From an uncultured Prevotellaceae bacterium (GTDB taxonomy: Bacteria > Bacteroidota > Bacteroidia > Bacteroidales > Bacteroidaceae), in NCBI GenBank assembly GCA_902792635.1, contig CADBAG010000014.1, forward strand, positions 32,888 to 96,887: a stretch of 64,000 bases of DNA, given 5' to 3'. Shown here piece after piece: positions 43,783 to 53,247 of this stretch. How positions within the stretch are numbered: position 1 is the first letter of the stretch; each line of letters begins with the position of its first letter. Position numbers and translations under genes: made by a program. The notes below the pieces were generated by a model that made no database searches, was not told the origin of the DNA, and saw only the letters and a program-made list of their open reading frames with translations.

Positions 43783-46002
43783 TTGAAAAAGGCATTATTC
43801 CTCATATTCTTGCTCTCCTTGCTTCTCGCAGGATGCAGCAGTTCTAAGTATATCCCCGAGAAAGCGTACTTGCTCGAGGGTGTGGAGATTCATTCCGATG
43901 TAAAGGATTTCAATGTCTCAACCCTTTCACCCTATATCCGGCAGAAAGCCAACTCCAAATGGTTCTCGCTCTTTAAGATCCCTTTAGGCGCCTATTCCAT
44001 CTCGGGCCGCGACAGTACCAAATGGATCAACCGCACGCTGAAGAAGATGGGCGAGGCCCCCGTCATCTTCGACAGCACTCAGGCTCGTCTGTCTGTTGAG
44101 GATCTGCGCAATGCCTTGAAGAACATGGGCTACATGCATGCAACCGTCGACTTCTCCACGAAGACAAGGGGCAAGAAGCTGATTGCCATCTACAACTTGC
44201 ACCCAGGCAAGCCCTATACAATCAATGAGGTGAGCTATGACATTGAGGACCCTGTCATCGCAAAGATTCTGCAGAACTACGCTGATAATCTCCCTAAGAA
44301 AAGCAAGAATCCTTCGATGTTAGACAAAGGCAGTGCCTTCACCTTGCAGAAGCTCGATGATGAACGCAAGCGAATAACCGATATCCTGCTCGACTCCGGC
44401 TATTACAAGTTTCACAAGGACTTTATCCAGTTTGATGCTGACACTGTTGCTACGGAGAATGATGTAAACATCACGCTTCACCTACTGAAGTTCCGTGCAA
44501 ACAATGATTCACCAGAGACCTTGCACCCGCGTTATACGATCGGAAAGATACGCTTCTCCAGTGATCAGGGAAAATTGCAACTCCGCCACAGTGTCCTCGA
44601 CAACGCCACGCAGCTCAAGGAGGGATACCCCTATAGCTACTCCGCACTGGAAAACACTTATCGCAACTTCGGACGACTCTCAGCTGTGAGGTATACGAAT
44701 ATTCAATTCCGCGAAGAGCCCGATACGACACTCCTCGACTGTGACATTCAACTCAACACCAGCAAGCCTTCTACTATCGCCTTCCAGCCGGAAGGCACGA
44801 ACACGGCGGGCGACTTAGGTGCGGCTATGTCGATAACTTATCAGAACCGCAATATCTTCCGCGGCTCCGAACTTTTCAGTGTTGAGCTTCGTGGAGCCTA
44901 TGAGGCTATCACAGGCCTTGAAGGTTACAACGACGAGGACTTTGTGGAATGGAGTGCCGAGACAAGGCTCCAGTTCCCGCGGTTCATCGCGCCTTTCGTC
45001 TCCAAGAGCATGCGGAGACGGAGCTCGGCCTCTTCGGAGCTGTCGCTCTCCTGGGATATGCAGAACCGTCCGGAGTTTCACCGCCGAGTGTTCTCTGCAG
45101 CCTGGCGCTATCGCTGGTCTTCACCCGACCGCCGTTTCAGCTACCGACTGGATGTGCCGGAGATCAACTATGTCTACATGCCTTGGATCAGCGAGACGTT
45201 CAAGCACGACTATCTCGACAGTGTCAGCAACCAAAACGTCATCCTGCGCTACAACTACGAGGATCTATTCATCATGAAGGTCGGCTTCGGACTTACCTAC
45301 ACCAATGGCACCGATGCGCTGCGTTTCAATGTGGAGACCGCAGGCAATCTGCTCAATGCCTTGTCCGACGGACTGCGTTTCAGCAACAATAGCAACGGAC
45401 AGCACACACTCTTCGGTATCGCCTATGCACAATATGCTAAGTTCGATTTCGACTATACGCATCTCATCACTTTTGATGAACACAACTCTCTGGCGCTACA
45501 CACCGACTTCGGCATCGCCTACCCTTACGGCAACAGCAATGTGTTGCCTTTTGAGAAACGGTATTTCTCGGGAGGCGCCAACAGTGTGAGAGGATGGAGT
45601 GTCAGAGAGCTCGGACCAGGCTCCTACAAGGGCAAGGACGGACGCATCGACTTCATCAATCAGACGGGCGACATGAAGCTGGATCTCAATGCCGAATACC
45701 GCACCTATCTCTTCTGGAAATTTAATGGAGCCGCCTTCATCGATGCCGGTAACATCTGGACCTTGCGAGACTATCCCGAACAGCCGGGAGGACAATTCAA
45801 ATGGAATAAATTCTATAAGCAAATCGCTGTGGCTTATGGTCTCGGACTGCGGCTCAACTTCGGATATTTCATCCTTCGATTCGACATGGGCATGAAAGCT
45901 ATTAATCCCGCATACAGCGACAGTCATGAACATTATGCCATCTTCCACCCCGATTTCAGCCGTGATTTTACGTTCCATTTTGCGGTAGGAATGCCTTTCT
46001 GA
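43783..46002 (+). CDS. BamA/TamA-family outer-membrane lipoprotein
   Basis: About 739 residues. The start is taken as TTG at 43783, which gives a lipoprotein signal (KKALFLIFLLSLLLAGC); no ATG exists upstream in this frame after the promoter. POTRA-like modules follow (YLLEGVEIHSDVKDFNV; YTINEVSYDIED; YTIGKIRFSSDQG), then a C-terminal 16-strand type barrel (surface-antigen domain) with RGW motif region FSGGANSVRGWSVREL and final aromatic AVGMPF. Such proteins insert or export other proteins or lipids at the outer membrane. The lipid anchor distinguishes it from BamA itself and is common for TamA-like (TamL) members of Bacteroidota, which partner a TamB; no tamB is in the window. Confidence 0.85.
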   Translation: MKKALFLIFLLSLLLAGCSSSKYIPEKAYLLEGVEIHSDVKDFNVSTLSPYIRQKANSKWFSLFKIPLGAYSISGRDSTKWINRTLKKMGEAPVIFDSTQARLSVEDLRNALKNMGYMHATVDFSTKTRGKKLIAIYNLHPGKPYTINEVSYDIEDPVIAKILQNYADNLPKKSKNPSMLDKGSAFTLQKLDDERKRITDILLDSGYYKFHKDFIQFDADTVATENDVNITLHLLKFRANNDSPETLHPRYTIGKIRFSSDQGKLQLRHSVLDNATQLKEGYPYSYSALENTYRNFGRLSAVRYTNIQFREEPDTTLLDCDIQLNTSKPSTIAFQPEGTNTAGDLGAAMSITYQNRNIFRGSELFSVELRGAYEAITGLEGYNDEDFVEWSAETRLQFPRFIAPFVSKSMRRRSSASSELSLSWDMQNRPEFHRRVFSAAWRYRWSSPDRRFSYRLDVPEINYVYMPWISETFKHDYLDSVSNQNVILRYNYEDLFIMKVGFGLTYTNGTDALRFNVETAGNLLNALSDGLRFSNNSNGQHTLFGIAYAQYAKFDFDYTHLITFDEHNSLALHTDFGIAYPYGNSNVLPFEKRYFSGGANSVRGWSVRELGPGSYKGKDGRIDFINQTGDMKLDLNAEYRTYLFWKFNGAAFIDAGNIWTLRDYPEQPGGQFKWNKFYKQIAVAYGLGLRLNFGYFILRFDMGMKAINPAYSDSHEHYAIFHPDFSRDFTFHFAVGMPF

Positions 46003-46045
46003 CCTTTTTCTTTCGTTTATGCTTGGGTATGTTGCACATTTTTAA

Positions 46046-46053
46046 TATCTTTG
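46046..46053 (+). promoter_or_regulatory. Promoter -7 box for the LacI-NhaC operon
   Basis: TATCTTTG followed by CTCC. It overlaps an in-frame TTG at 46051, so the ATG at 46075 is the start. Confidence 0.7.
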
Positions 46054-46074
46054 CTCCCGATTATAATAGTTTAT

Positions 46075-47139
46075 ATGGCAGAAAGAATTAGGATAAAGGA
46101 TATCGCACTCAAGGCAGGTGTGTCGGTGGGCACCGTGGACAGAGTGCTGCACAAGCGGCCGAACGTATCGGCGAAGGCGAGAGCAAAAGTAGAGAAAGTG
46201 CTCAAGGAACAGAACTATGAGCCCAATATCTATGCATCGGCTTTGGCTTACAACAAGTCGTATCATTTTTGTGTGCTCATTCCCCGTCATGACCAGATAG
46301 CTTATTGGGAGGAGGTAGAGCAAGGCGTGAAGAAAGCCGCTGATCTGCGCAAGGACTTCAATGTCTCGGTGAGTATCCACTATTATGACCGATTCGATCA
46401 CGACAGTTTTACAGCCGAGGCAGAGTCGTGCTTCGACGACAAGCTCAACGGCATGGTCATCGTTCCTGACACGTTGGATGTCACCAAGCAAGTGACTGAC
46501 CGTCTGCATGAGGAGTCTATTCCTTTCGTCCTCCTCGATTCTTATATGCCTGACCTCCGTCCGTTGGCATTCTTTGGTCAAGATTCTTTCGCTTCCGGTT
46601 ATTTCGCTGCCCGCATGCTCATGCTCCTGGCACGAGACCAGCAGGAGATCATGTTTATGAAGATAACGAAAGACGGCAAGGTGGTCAGTAAGCAGCAGGA
46701 CAACCGTGAGGTCGGCTTCCGCCATTACATGCATGACCATTTCCCATCCGTTGATATTCTAACGTTAGAGCTGCCGTTCTATGGCAACCGCCAACAGTAT
46801 GATGCCATATTCGACGATTTCTTCAATCGTCATCCACACACACACCATTGTGTCACGATGGGCTCTAAGGCACACGTCCTCGGTGAATTCCTGCTACGGA
46901 CCAACCGGCGCGACGTGCAAATCATGGGCTATGACATGGTGAAGAAGAATGCCGAATGCCTCAAGCAAGGCAGCATCTCGTTCCTCATTGCTCAGCATGG
47001 TTATCAGCAAGGCTACTTCTGTCTCGAAGCGCTCTTCAGAGCTGTGGTGCTGAAAACGAAAATTCAGCCGGTCAACTACATGCCTATCGAGTTGCTCACC
47101 CCGGAGAATGTTGACTTCTATCGCCGGTTCCAGTTGTGA
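46075..47139 (+). CDS. LacI-family transcriptional regulator
   Basis: A 354-residue protein with an N-terminal LacI helix-turn-helix (IRIKDIALKAGVSVGTVDRVLHKRPNVSAKARAKV, about residues 4-38) and a periplasmic-binding-protein fold for ligand sensing (FCVLIPRHDQIAYWEEVEQG onward). It resembles the substrate-binding type-2 group found in sugar regulators of Bacteroidota. The next two genes (NhaC antiporter, 24 bases on; unknown gene, 9 bases further) form an operon with it. No clear operator palindrome was found near its promoter. Ligand unknown. Confidence 0.85.
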   Translation: MAERIRIKDIALKAGVSVGTVDRVLHKRPNVSAKARAKVEKVLKEQNYEPNIYASALAYNKSYHFCVLIPRHDQIAYWEEVEQGVKKAADLRKDFNVSVSIHYYDRFDHDSFTAEAESCFDDKLNGMVIVPDTLDVTKQVTDRLHEESIPFVLLDSYMPDLRPLAFFGQDSFASGYFAARMLMLLARDQQEIMFMKITKDGKVVSKQQDNREVGFRHYMHDHFPSVDILTLELPFYGNRQQYDAIFDDFFNRHPHTHHCVTMGSKAHVLGEFLLRTNRRDVQIMGYDMVKKNAECLKQGSISFLIAQHGYQQGYFCLEALFRAVVLKTKIQPVNYMPIELLTPENVDFYRRFQL

Positions 47140-47163
47140 ACCTGCCGTAATGCAATTACCATA

Positions 47164-48438
47164 ATGAACAAAGGATTCCTTGCACTCTCGCCACTTATCG
47201 TCTTCATCGTCCTCTACTTGATTCTTAGTCTTGTAGCAGGCGACTTCAGCCGTGTGCCGATGACAGTGGTGTTTCTCATTGCCAGTATCTACGCCGTAGC
47301 GACTTCCACGAAGTTCTCGCTCAAGGAGCGTATCGATATCTATGGCAAGGGAGCGTCAACGCCGAACCTGTTGCTGATGCTGTGGATCTACGTCTTAGCA
47401 GGTGCTTTCGCTCAGTCGGCAAAGGGGATGGGAGCTATTGACGCCACCGTCAATTTCACCCTCAGCACCCTACCGCCCAGCCTGATCCTCCCTGGCCTCT
47501 TCATCGCTGCCTGTTTCATCTCCATTTCTATCGGCACAAGTGTCGGTACCGTGGTAACATTGGTACCCATTGCTGCAGGAATTGCCTCACAAACGAACGG
47601 TAACGTCGCACTGCTTACTGCAGTCATCGTTGGCGGTGCCTATTTCGGCGACAATCTCTCGTTTATCTCCGACACGACCGTCGTCGCCACCCAGACGCAA
47701 GGTGTAAGGATGAAGGATAAATTTAAGGTCAACTCTCTCATCGTGGCTCCGGCAGTCATTGTCGTCCTCGGTCTCTATGCTTATTTAGGCTATGGCATGC
47801 AGTCACCGGCACATGTCGGCGAGACCAACTTCCTGAAGGTCATCCCTTACCTTGCCGTCCTTATCACTGCCGTATGTGGAATGAATGTCATGGCGGTGCT
47901 TGTCATCGGTATTGTGCTTTGCGGCATCATCGGTATAGCCGGAGGATCCTATGGTTTCTTCGGATGGCTCGACGCTATGGGCAATGGCATTGTAGGCATG
48001 GGTGAGCTTATCATCATCGCCATGATGGCAGGAGGCATGTTGGAGATTATCCGTGTCAATGGAGGTATCGATTATATCATCGAGAAACTGTCGGCAAGGA
48101 TCCACGGCAAGCGCGGAGCAGAGTTCTCCATCGCCGCTCTCGTCAGCCTTGTCAACCTCTGTACGGCAAACAACACGGTAGCTATCCTTACAGTAGGTAA
48201 CATCGCCCGACAGATCAGTCAGAAATATGGGGTTGATCCCCGCAAGTCGGCGAGCATTCTCGACACGTTCTCTTGTACCGTACAGGGTATCATTCCCTAT
48301 GGCGTCCAGATGCTTTTAGCTGCCGGACTGGCACATGTCGAACCTGTTGATATCATCCCTTACCTCTTCTATCCTTTCGCCATCGGTATCGCGGCATCGC
48401 TCTCTATCTTGCTACGCTATCCGAAGAAATATTCATAA
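47164..48438 (+). CDS. Na+/H+ antiporter, NhaC family
   Basis: A 424-residue inner-membrane protein with about 11 hydrophobic segments. Typical NhaC segments: SIGTSVGTVVTLVPIAAGIA, GGAYFGDNLSFISDTTVVATQTQGV and LCTANNTVAILTVGNIARQISQKY. The family exchanges Na+ (sometimes with an organic acid) for H+. Control by a LacI-type regulator encoded just upstream would suggest a metabolite-linked substrate rather than simple salt balance; this is inference. Confidence 0.85.
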   Translation: MNKGFLALSPLIVFIVLYLILSLVAGDFSRVPMTVVFLIASIYAVATSTKFSLKERIDIYGKGASTPNLLLMLWIYVLAGAFAQSAKGMGAIDATVNFTLSTLPPSLILPGLFIAACFISISIGTSVGTVVTLVPIAAGIASQTNGNVALLTAVIVGGAYFGDNLSFISDTTVVATQTQGVRMKDKFKVNSLIVAPAVIVVLGLYAYLGYGMQSPAHVGETNFLKVIPYLAVLITAVCGMNVMAVLVIGIVLCGIIGIAGGSYGFFGWLDAMGNGIVGMGELIIIAMMAGGMLEIIRVNGGIDYIIEKLSARIHGKRGAEFSIAALVSLVNLCTANNTVAILTVGNIARQISQKYGVDPRKSASILDTFSCTVQGIIPYGVQMLLAAGLAHVEPVDIIPYLFYPFAIGIAASLSILLRYPKKYS

Positions 48439-48447
48439 CACAGGATC

Positions 48448-49254
48448 ATGCAGGAAATGAATGTCATCACACGCAATTTCTTCAGGCTCTTGCGTTCCGG
48501 CGCATGGCATGAGGATGAGGCGCTCGAGCCCATGTCCCACTTCAAGTGGGAAAGGCTCGGACAGATGGTTCATGCCCAGCATGTAGAGGCTGCTGTCCGT
48601 GAAGGTCTGCAGCGAATGGCGGGAGACGACATATGGGTCAACCTGCCCGATGGATTTTTAGCCGAGTACCAGACGGAGGTGACTGAGGCAAAGACCGACA
48701 TACAATTGAGTAACCGTTTCCTCAACCGTCGCTTCCACCGTATCATCCAACAGGAGATTCATGCGATCGACACCAACGTAGCTTCGCTCGATGTGCTGAA
48801 GATTATTGTCAAGACCGTGGACACCATGCTCAACAACGGCGTGATGATCAAAGGTCTGCTCGATTTAGGGCGCTACCTGCGCACCTATGGCGATCATGTC
48901 GACTTCGTAAAGCTCGACACTTGGCTTTCTAAACTCCATCTGCAACGTATGGCTCAGTTGCAGGGCAGCATGCTCGTGGCGGTGTTCAATTTTGAGACCG
49001 ACGAGCTGCCGTTTGTCCATCGCCTCGAGATTTCGGCGTACAACCTTGTACTACGCTCTGTCTACCACACAGCGAATGATACCGCCGAAGAGTGGCACTT
49101 CCGACAGAGTCGGACGGGGTTCGTCACCAACAACTCCCAGCTTCTCCGCCGTAACCTACGTCGCAGTCTCCGCTACCTTCCCTATGCTCCCCTTGAGACA
49201 GTGAGCAACTACTTCAACAACTTTACGCGCTCACTACAAGAGATTGAAGAATAG
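48448..49254 (+). CDS. Unknown protein in the LacI-NhaC operon
   Basis: A 268-residue cytoplasmic protein. I do not recognise the family with certainty. It is helical, with MSHFKWERLGQMVHAQHVEAAVREGLQ near residue 28 and MIKGLLDLGRYLRTYGDHVDFVKLDTWLSKLHLQRMAQL in the middle. The latter resembles the C-terminal half of nucleotidyltransferase_5 (PF14907) proteins, but the N-terminal catalytic GxxLxxxxDxD motif of that family is absent. It starts 9 bases after nhaC, so it is probably cotranscribed. A 22-bp tandem array begins 26 bases after its stop. Confidence 0.6.
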   Translation: MQEMNVITRNFFRLLRSGAWHEDEALEPMSHFKWERLGQMVHAQHVEAAVREGLQRMAGDDIWVNLPDGFLAEYQTEVTEAKTDIQLSNRFLNRRFHRIIQQEIHAIDTNVASLDVLKIIVKTVDTMLNNGVMIKGLLDLGRYLRTYGDHVDFVKLDTWLSKLHLQRMAQLQGSMLVAVFNFETDELPFVHRLEISAYNLVLRSVYHTANDTAEEWHFRQSRTGFVTNNSQLLRRNLRRSLRYLPYAPLETVSNYFNNFTRSLQEIEE

Positions 49255-49280
49255 CACGTTAGAACTATACAGACATCTGC

Positions 49281-49390
49281 TGACACGTGGCGAACAATTG
49301 GCTGACACGTGACGAACAATTGGCTGGCACGTGACGAACAATTGGCTGGCACGTGACGAACAACCGGCTGACACGTGGCGAACAACCGGC
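49281..49390. repeat. 22-bp tandem repeat, five units
   Basis: Units start at 49281, 49303, 49325, 49347 and 49369; each begins TGACACGTG or TGGCACGTG and contains CGAACAATTGGC or CGAACAACCGGC. Units differ at a few positions only. It has the same period as the array at 4105 and shares the core ACAATT, and it likewise lies directly at a gene 3' end. Confidence 0.9.
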
Positions 49391-49464
49391 TGACGCTCAA
49401 TAGCAGATATCAAGTAACAGTTCGAAAATCTCCTTTTTTATTTCAGTTATTCGCAAAAATACTT

Positions 49465-49472
49465 TATCTTTG
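49465..49472 (+). promoter_or_regulatory. Promoter -7 box for the radical SAM gene
   Basis: TATCTTTG followed by CATC, about 28 bases before the ATG at 49501. Confidence 0.7.
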
Positions 49473-49500
49473 CATCAAATTGCAATAAGAAAGGAATAAT

Positions 49501-50268
49501 ATGAGTACAATCATTTATCCAAGTCCTGTATACGGGCCAGTGCACAGCCGCCGGCTCGGCCTGAGCCTCGGCATCAATCTCATGCCGGCTGACGGAAAAA
49601 TCTGCACTTTCGACTGTCTGTATTGCGAGTGCGGCTTCAATGCCGATCACCGCACGCATACCCCCTACCCTACTCGCGAAGTCGTGGCAGCAGCTCTCGA
49701 GAAGCAGTTAATCAAGATGCACAATGACGGCGAGCATCCTGATGTGCTCACTTTTGCAGGCAACGGCGAGCCCACAGGCAATCCCCACTTCCCGGAGATC
49801 ATTGATGATACTGTCCGACTGCGCGACCAATGGTGTCCGAAGGCAAAGATTAGTGTGCTGAGCAACTCGACGTTCTCCGGGCGTGAAAAAGTGAGAGAGG
49901 CTTTGCTGAAAGTCGACAACAACATCTTAAAACTCGACACTGTCAACCCCGATTATATCAAGAAGGTGGACCGACCCACACAACCGACCTACGATGTCAA
50001 CAAAATCATTGAGAATCTTAAATGGTTCAAAGGGCATGTCATCATTCAGACAATGTTTATGAAAGGTGACGGCACCGACAATACAAGCGACGAGTATGTG
50101 CTGCCATGGCTGGAAGCGGTGAAAGACATCAAGCCCCAGGAGGTGATGGTCTATACCATTGACCGCGAGACACCTGACAAGAAGTTGCTGAAGGCTTCGC
50201 ATGAAGAGCTGGATCGCATCAAGGATATGGTCATCGCGGCAGGGATTCCTTGCACGGCATCATATTAG
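49501..50268 (+). CDS. Radical SAM protein (COG0731-like)
   Basis: A 255-residue enzyme with the cluster motif C35-x3-C39-x2-C42 (CTFDCLYC), preceded by SRRLGLSLGINLMP, and FAGNGEPTGNPHF as the SAM-binding GGE-like motif. SNSTFSGREKVREAL and KLDTVNPDYIKKVDRP are further barrel strands. This pattern is that of short COG0731 proteins, related to the wyosine enzyme TYW1 but without its flavodoxin or tRNA domain. The reaction is unknown. It heads a run with a membrane protein and hisB downstream. Confidence 0.85.
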   Translation: MSTIIYPSPVYGPVHSRRLGLSLGINLMPADGKICTFDCLYCECGFNADHRTHTPYPTREVVAAALEKQLIKMHNDGEHPDVLTFAGNGEPTGNPHFPEIIDDTVRLRDQWCPKAKISVLSNSTFSGREKVREALLKVDNNILKLDTVNPDYIKKVDRPTQPTYDVNKIIENLKWFKGHVIIQTMFMKGDGTDNTSDEYVLPWLEAVKDIKPQEVMVYTIDRETPDKKLLKASHEELDRIKDMVIAAGIPCTASY

Positions 50269-50343
50269 GCGCTTTCGCTAAAGAATAAGGAAGAAAGAAT
50301 ACAGAATACAGAGGCTTAGAAATAACTAATAATAACTCAAACA

Positions 50344-51252
50344 ATGGACTCAGAACTCTTCAAGAACCGCAGCGTAGGCAGTTGCCTGAGTGACGCCTTC
50401 GAACTTTTCAGAACCAATTTCAAGACACTGTTTCGCAGACTCTGGCTGTCGGCTGTCGTGCTTTCTTTGCTGCTTGCCGTCGCTATGGTTTACAGTGTTC
50501 AATACCCTAACGGTGCAGACAATGTGATACTAAACCTTGGTGCGTTGGTCGACTATATTTTAATCATTGCAGCATTTGTCTGGTTCTATACCATCATTAT
50601 GAGTCTGCTCAACGGCAGAAGCGTCAAAGCGAACCTACCACGATTGACGCGGCTGACCTTTCTCCTTATCGGCATCGTGATCGTTATTTGTGTTGTCTTA
50701 ATAGCTGGTGCCGCTCTAAACTATGCAGGCGTTAAAAACCCCAGTCAGCTTCAAGGAGCAAACATCCAGTTGGTTCTCGGAATGCTTGCTTGTATGTTAG
50801 TCTTTTTCGTAGCACTTCTCCCGCTCAACTTCTCCGCCATGAAATACTGCATGGAAGAGGATAAGAAAGTGTTCTCAATCTTTCAGAAGCCATATGTAAT
50901 GGGGCTTCGCCATTGGGGATATATCTTTCTGACAGCTCTTCTTACAGGCATCATTGACATGGTTATCAGCATAATTGTTTTACTGCCGTTCTATGTCATT
51001 ATGTTATGTAACATGGTCAACCGCAACGGTATGGCTTTCGGCGATCCCTCAGGACTGTCAGGCGGTTTCCTCTTCCTGGCGTTCGTCACAGCAACAGTAT
51101 GTTCTTTTGTAGGTCTCTTTATCAGACCTTGGATCGTTTTCTCTTATTATTATGCATATGGCAGTATTGAGGAGAAAGAGAAAGGAAGACAAGAGAGGAA
51201 AGATATGATTGTGAGCGAAGAACAGTCCACAGACATTGAGGAAGTGAAATAA
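50344..51252 (+). CDS. Six-helix membrane protein, unknown function
   Basis: A 302-residue inner-membrane protein. A short amphipathic start (SVGSCLSDAFELFRTNFKTLFRRLW) resembles that of glycerophosphoryl-diester-phosphodiesterase-type membrane domains. About six hydrophobic segments follow (for example WLSAVVLSLLLAVAMVYSV; LTFLLIGIVIVICVVLIAG; GFLFLAFVTATVCSFVGLF), then a charged C-terminal tail of about 30 residues. No catalytic motif is visible. It starts 75 bases after the radical SAM gene and ends 15 before hisB. Confidence 0.7.
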   Translation: MDSELFKNRSVGSCLSDAFELFRTNFKTLFRRLWLSAVVLSLLLAVAMVYSVQYPNGADNVILNLGALVDYILIIAAFVWFYTIIMSLLNGRSVKANLPRLTRLTFLLIGIVIVICVVLIAGAALNYAGVKNPSQLQGANIQLVLGMLACMLVFFVALLPLNFSAMKYCMEEDKKVFSIFQKPYVMGLRHWGYIFLTALLTGIIDMVISIIVLLPFYVIMLCNMVNRNGMAFGDPSGLSGGFLFLAFVTATVCSFVGLFIRPWIVFSYYYAYGSIEEKEKGRQERKDMIVSEEQSTDIEEVK

Positions 51253-51267
51253 CCACATATACATTAC

Positions 51268-52347
51268 ATGATTCAAAAACAACGATATCTTTTCATTGAC
51301 CGCGACGGCACACTCATAGAGGAACCCCTCGACGAGCAGATAGACAGTTTCGCAAAACTGAAGTTTGTGCCAACTGTTTTCAAGAACTTAGGATTTATCA
51401 AACGTCACCTCGACTTTAAACTTGTCATGGTGACAAACCAGGATGGCTTAGGAACCCATGCTTTCCCGGAGGAAGACTTCTGGCCGGTACATCATTTCAT
51501 CCTTGATACGCTTGCTGGCGAAGGCATTACGTTTGATGATGTACTGATAGACCGCCACTTTCCTGAGGACAACTCGCCGATGCGCAAGCCGGGAACGGGC
51601 ATGGTCGAGAAATATCTGAAAGATGAGAATGCAGATATAGCCAACAGTTATGTCATCGGTGACCGTGAGAGCGACGCACAGTTGGCAAAGAACATGGGCT
51701 GCAAGGCTCTTATCCTTGGCCAGGACGGCATGACATGGGATAAGATAGCCGAGCTTTTGTTTGCCGGTGAGCGTATCGCTGAAGTTCACCGCGTAACCAA
51801 GGAAACGGATGTCTACGTGAAACTTAATCTCGACGGCTCAGGCAAGTGCGATGTGTCAACGGGATTAGGATTCTTTGACCATATGCTTGAACAGATCGGC
51901 CATCATGGCATGATTGATATTACCGTTCACACGAAAGGTGACCTCTATGTCGACGAGCATCATACCATCGAAGACACGGGGCTTGCCTTGGGTGAATGTA
52001 TCTTAAAGGCGCTCGGCGACAAGCGTGGCATTGAACGTTATGGCTTCTGTCTGCCGATGGACGACTGTCTGTGTCAGGTAGCGCTCGACTTCGGCGGGCG
52101 TCCTTGGCTCGTATGGGATGCCGAGTTCAAACGCGAGAAGATCGGTGAGATGCCGACAGAGATGTTCTTCCATTTCTTCAAGAGCCTGAGTGATGCAGCA
52201 AAGATGAACCTCAACATCAAGGCTGAGGGAACGAATGAGCATCACAAGATTGAAGGTATCTTCAAGGCGTTGGCACGCAGTCTGAAGATGGCAGTGCGCC
52301 GCGACGTGAACCACTTCTATCTACCTTCGTCAAAAGGCGTATTATAA
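51268..52347 (+). CDS. hisB: Bifunctional histidinol-phosphatase / imidazoleglycerol-phosphate dehydratase
   Basis: A 359-residue fusion like E. coli HisB. Residues 1-165 are the HAD phosphatase ([12 protein letters not shown] with Asp11 and Asp13; [21 protein letters not shown]). The rest is the dehydratase with its manganese-binding histidine motifs ([44 protein letters not shown]). It carries out the sixth and eighth steps of histidine synthesis. No other his genes are in the window. Its stop lies 3 bases from that of the convergent GH25 gene, with no terminator between them. Confidence 0.95.
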   Translation: MIQKQRYLFIDRDGTLIEEPLDEQIDSFAKLKFVPTVFKNLGFIKRHLDFKLVMVTNQDGLGTHAFPEEDFWPVHHFILDTLAGEGITFDDVLIDRHFPEDNSPMRKPGTGMVEKYLKDENADIANSYVIGDRESDAQLAKNMGCKALILGQDGMTWDKIAELLFAGERIAEVHRVTKETDVYVKLNLDGSGKCDVSTGLGFFDHMLEQIGHHGMIDITVHTKGDLYVDEHHTIEDTGLALGECILKALGDKRGIERYGFCLPMDDCLCQVALDFGGRPWLVWDAEFKREKIGEMPTEMFFHFFKSLSDAAKMNLNIKAEGTNEHHKIEGIFKALARSLKMAVRRDVNHFYLPSSKGVL

Positions 52348-52350
52348 AAA

Positions 52351-53223
52351 TCAGTTTTCCTCGTGTCCTATTGTGAGCTGCATAAGGTCATAATAGGACC
52401 CGTTGTAAATATTGAGATCTACATTACCTTTAATACCTGGCAGTACACCCGTATCCGTGTGCTGCCAGAATTTCCACTTACCTTTATACTGCACCTTGTC
52501 AACATAATAGTGGGCTATCCAATAAGGATAGTCATCAAAGACTGGATCAGAGAGATATTTCTCCTTAAAATTATGATAGGTGTAGATGATAGGCTTGACA
52601 TGGTATTTGTCTTCAACGATGTGTAACCATGTAAGCACATCAGTCTGAAAATCCTCCGTACTCTCATCTGCAGGCTTATGCTCAATGTCAAGCACAGGCG
52701 GCAAGTCTCCTTCTTCAAGGTGAACTTTATCTAAGAAGAAATAAGCCTGTGCACGAGCCGACGATTTCGTGCTCCAGAAATGATAAGCCCCACGAATAAA
52801 GCCATATTCGCGTGCCTGATAAAAGTTATCGTTGAAATTAGGATCTACTTTCGAAGCACCCTCCGTTGCTTTGATGATGATGAAGCGAAGGGGACATCCA
52901 TCAATAAGTGCATTGGAACGCAGTTTATCCCAATTGATTTTTCCCTGGTATCTTGAGATGTCAATACCATGAATCTCATAGCCTTCCGGATATTTGGCAT
53001 CTCCATAAAAAGCGCGCCAACGGAAACCCGTTGGACCGACAAAGAAATACCAGAAAGCCCAGATATAAAGAGCTGTAACGGCCAAGCCTCCTATAATCCA
53101 TGCCTTGCTGTACCGCTTCTTGATAAATTGAAAAGGAGCCAGCCCGTGGCGATGAGTGCTTCTTCTCCTTCGATTGGAACGGGAGGAAGCGGTACGCTTA
53201 CGAACTGGCTTCTTATTAGGCAT
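52351..53223 (-). CDS. Membrane-anchored GH25 lysozyme-like hydrolase
   Basis: A 290-residue protein. A very basic N-terminus (KKPVRKRTASSRSNRRRRS) precedes one membrane helix at about 41-62. The GH25 domain begins at GIDISRYQGKINWDKLR (Asp88) and has LPPVLDIEHKPAD with the catalytic acidic pair, and YPYWIAHYYVDK at the end. Family members cut the N-acetylmuramyl bond of peptidoglycan. The uncleaved anchor suggests work on the cell's own wall at the periplasmic face. It follows pfp by 24 bases and is probably cotranscribed. Confidence 0.88.
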   Translation of the reverse strand: MPNKKPVRKRTASSRSNRRRRSTHRHGLAPFQFIKKRYSKAWIIGGLAVTALYIWAFWYFFVGPTGFRWRAFYGDAKYPEGYEIHGIDISRYQGKINWDKLRSNALIDGCPLRFIIIKATEGASKVDPNFNDNFYQAREYGFIRGAYHFWSTKSSARAQAYFFLDKVHLEEGDLPPVLDIEHKPADESTEDFQTDVLTWLHIVEDKYHVKPIIYTYHNFKEKYLSDPVFDDYPYWIAHYYVDKVQYKGKWKFWQHTDTGVLPGIKGNVDLNIYNGSYYDLMQLTIGHEEN

Positions 53224-53247
53224 TAATAATTATCGAATAATTACCAA

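Noticed and set aside
46051-46074. TTG at 46051 as start of the LacI-family gene
   Set aside because: It also lies inside a -7 box; the ATG at 46075 gives the usual LacI N-terminus.
49281-49390. CRISPR array
   Set aside because: Units are contiguous 22-bp repeats without spacers, and no cas genes lie in the window; the same holds for 4105-4198.
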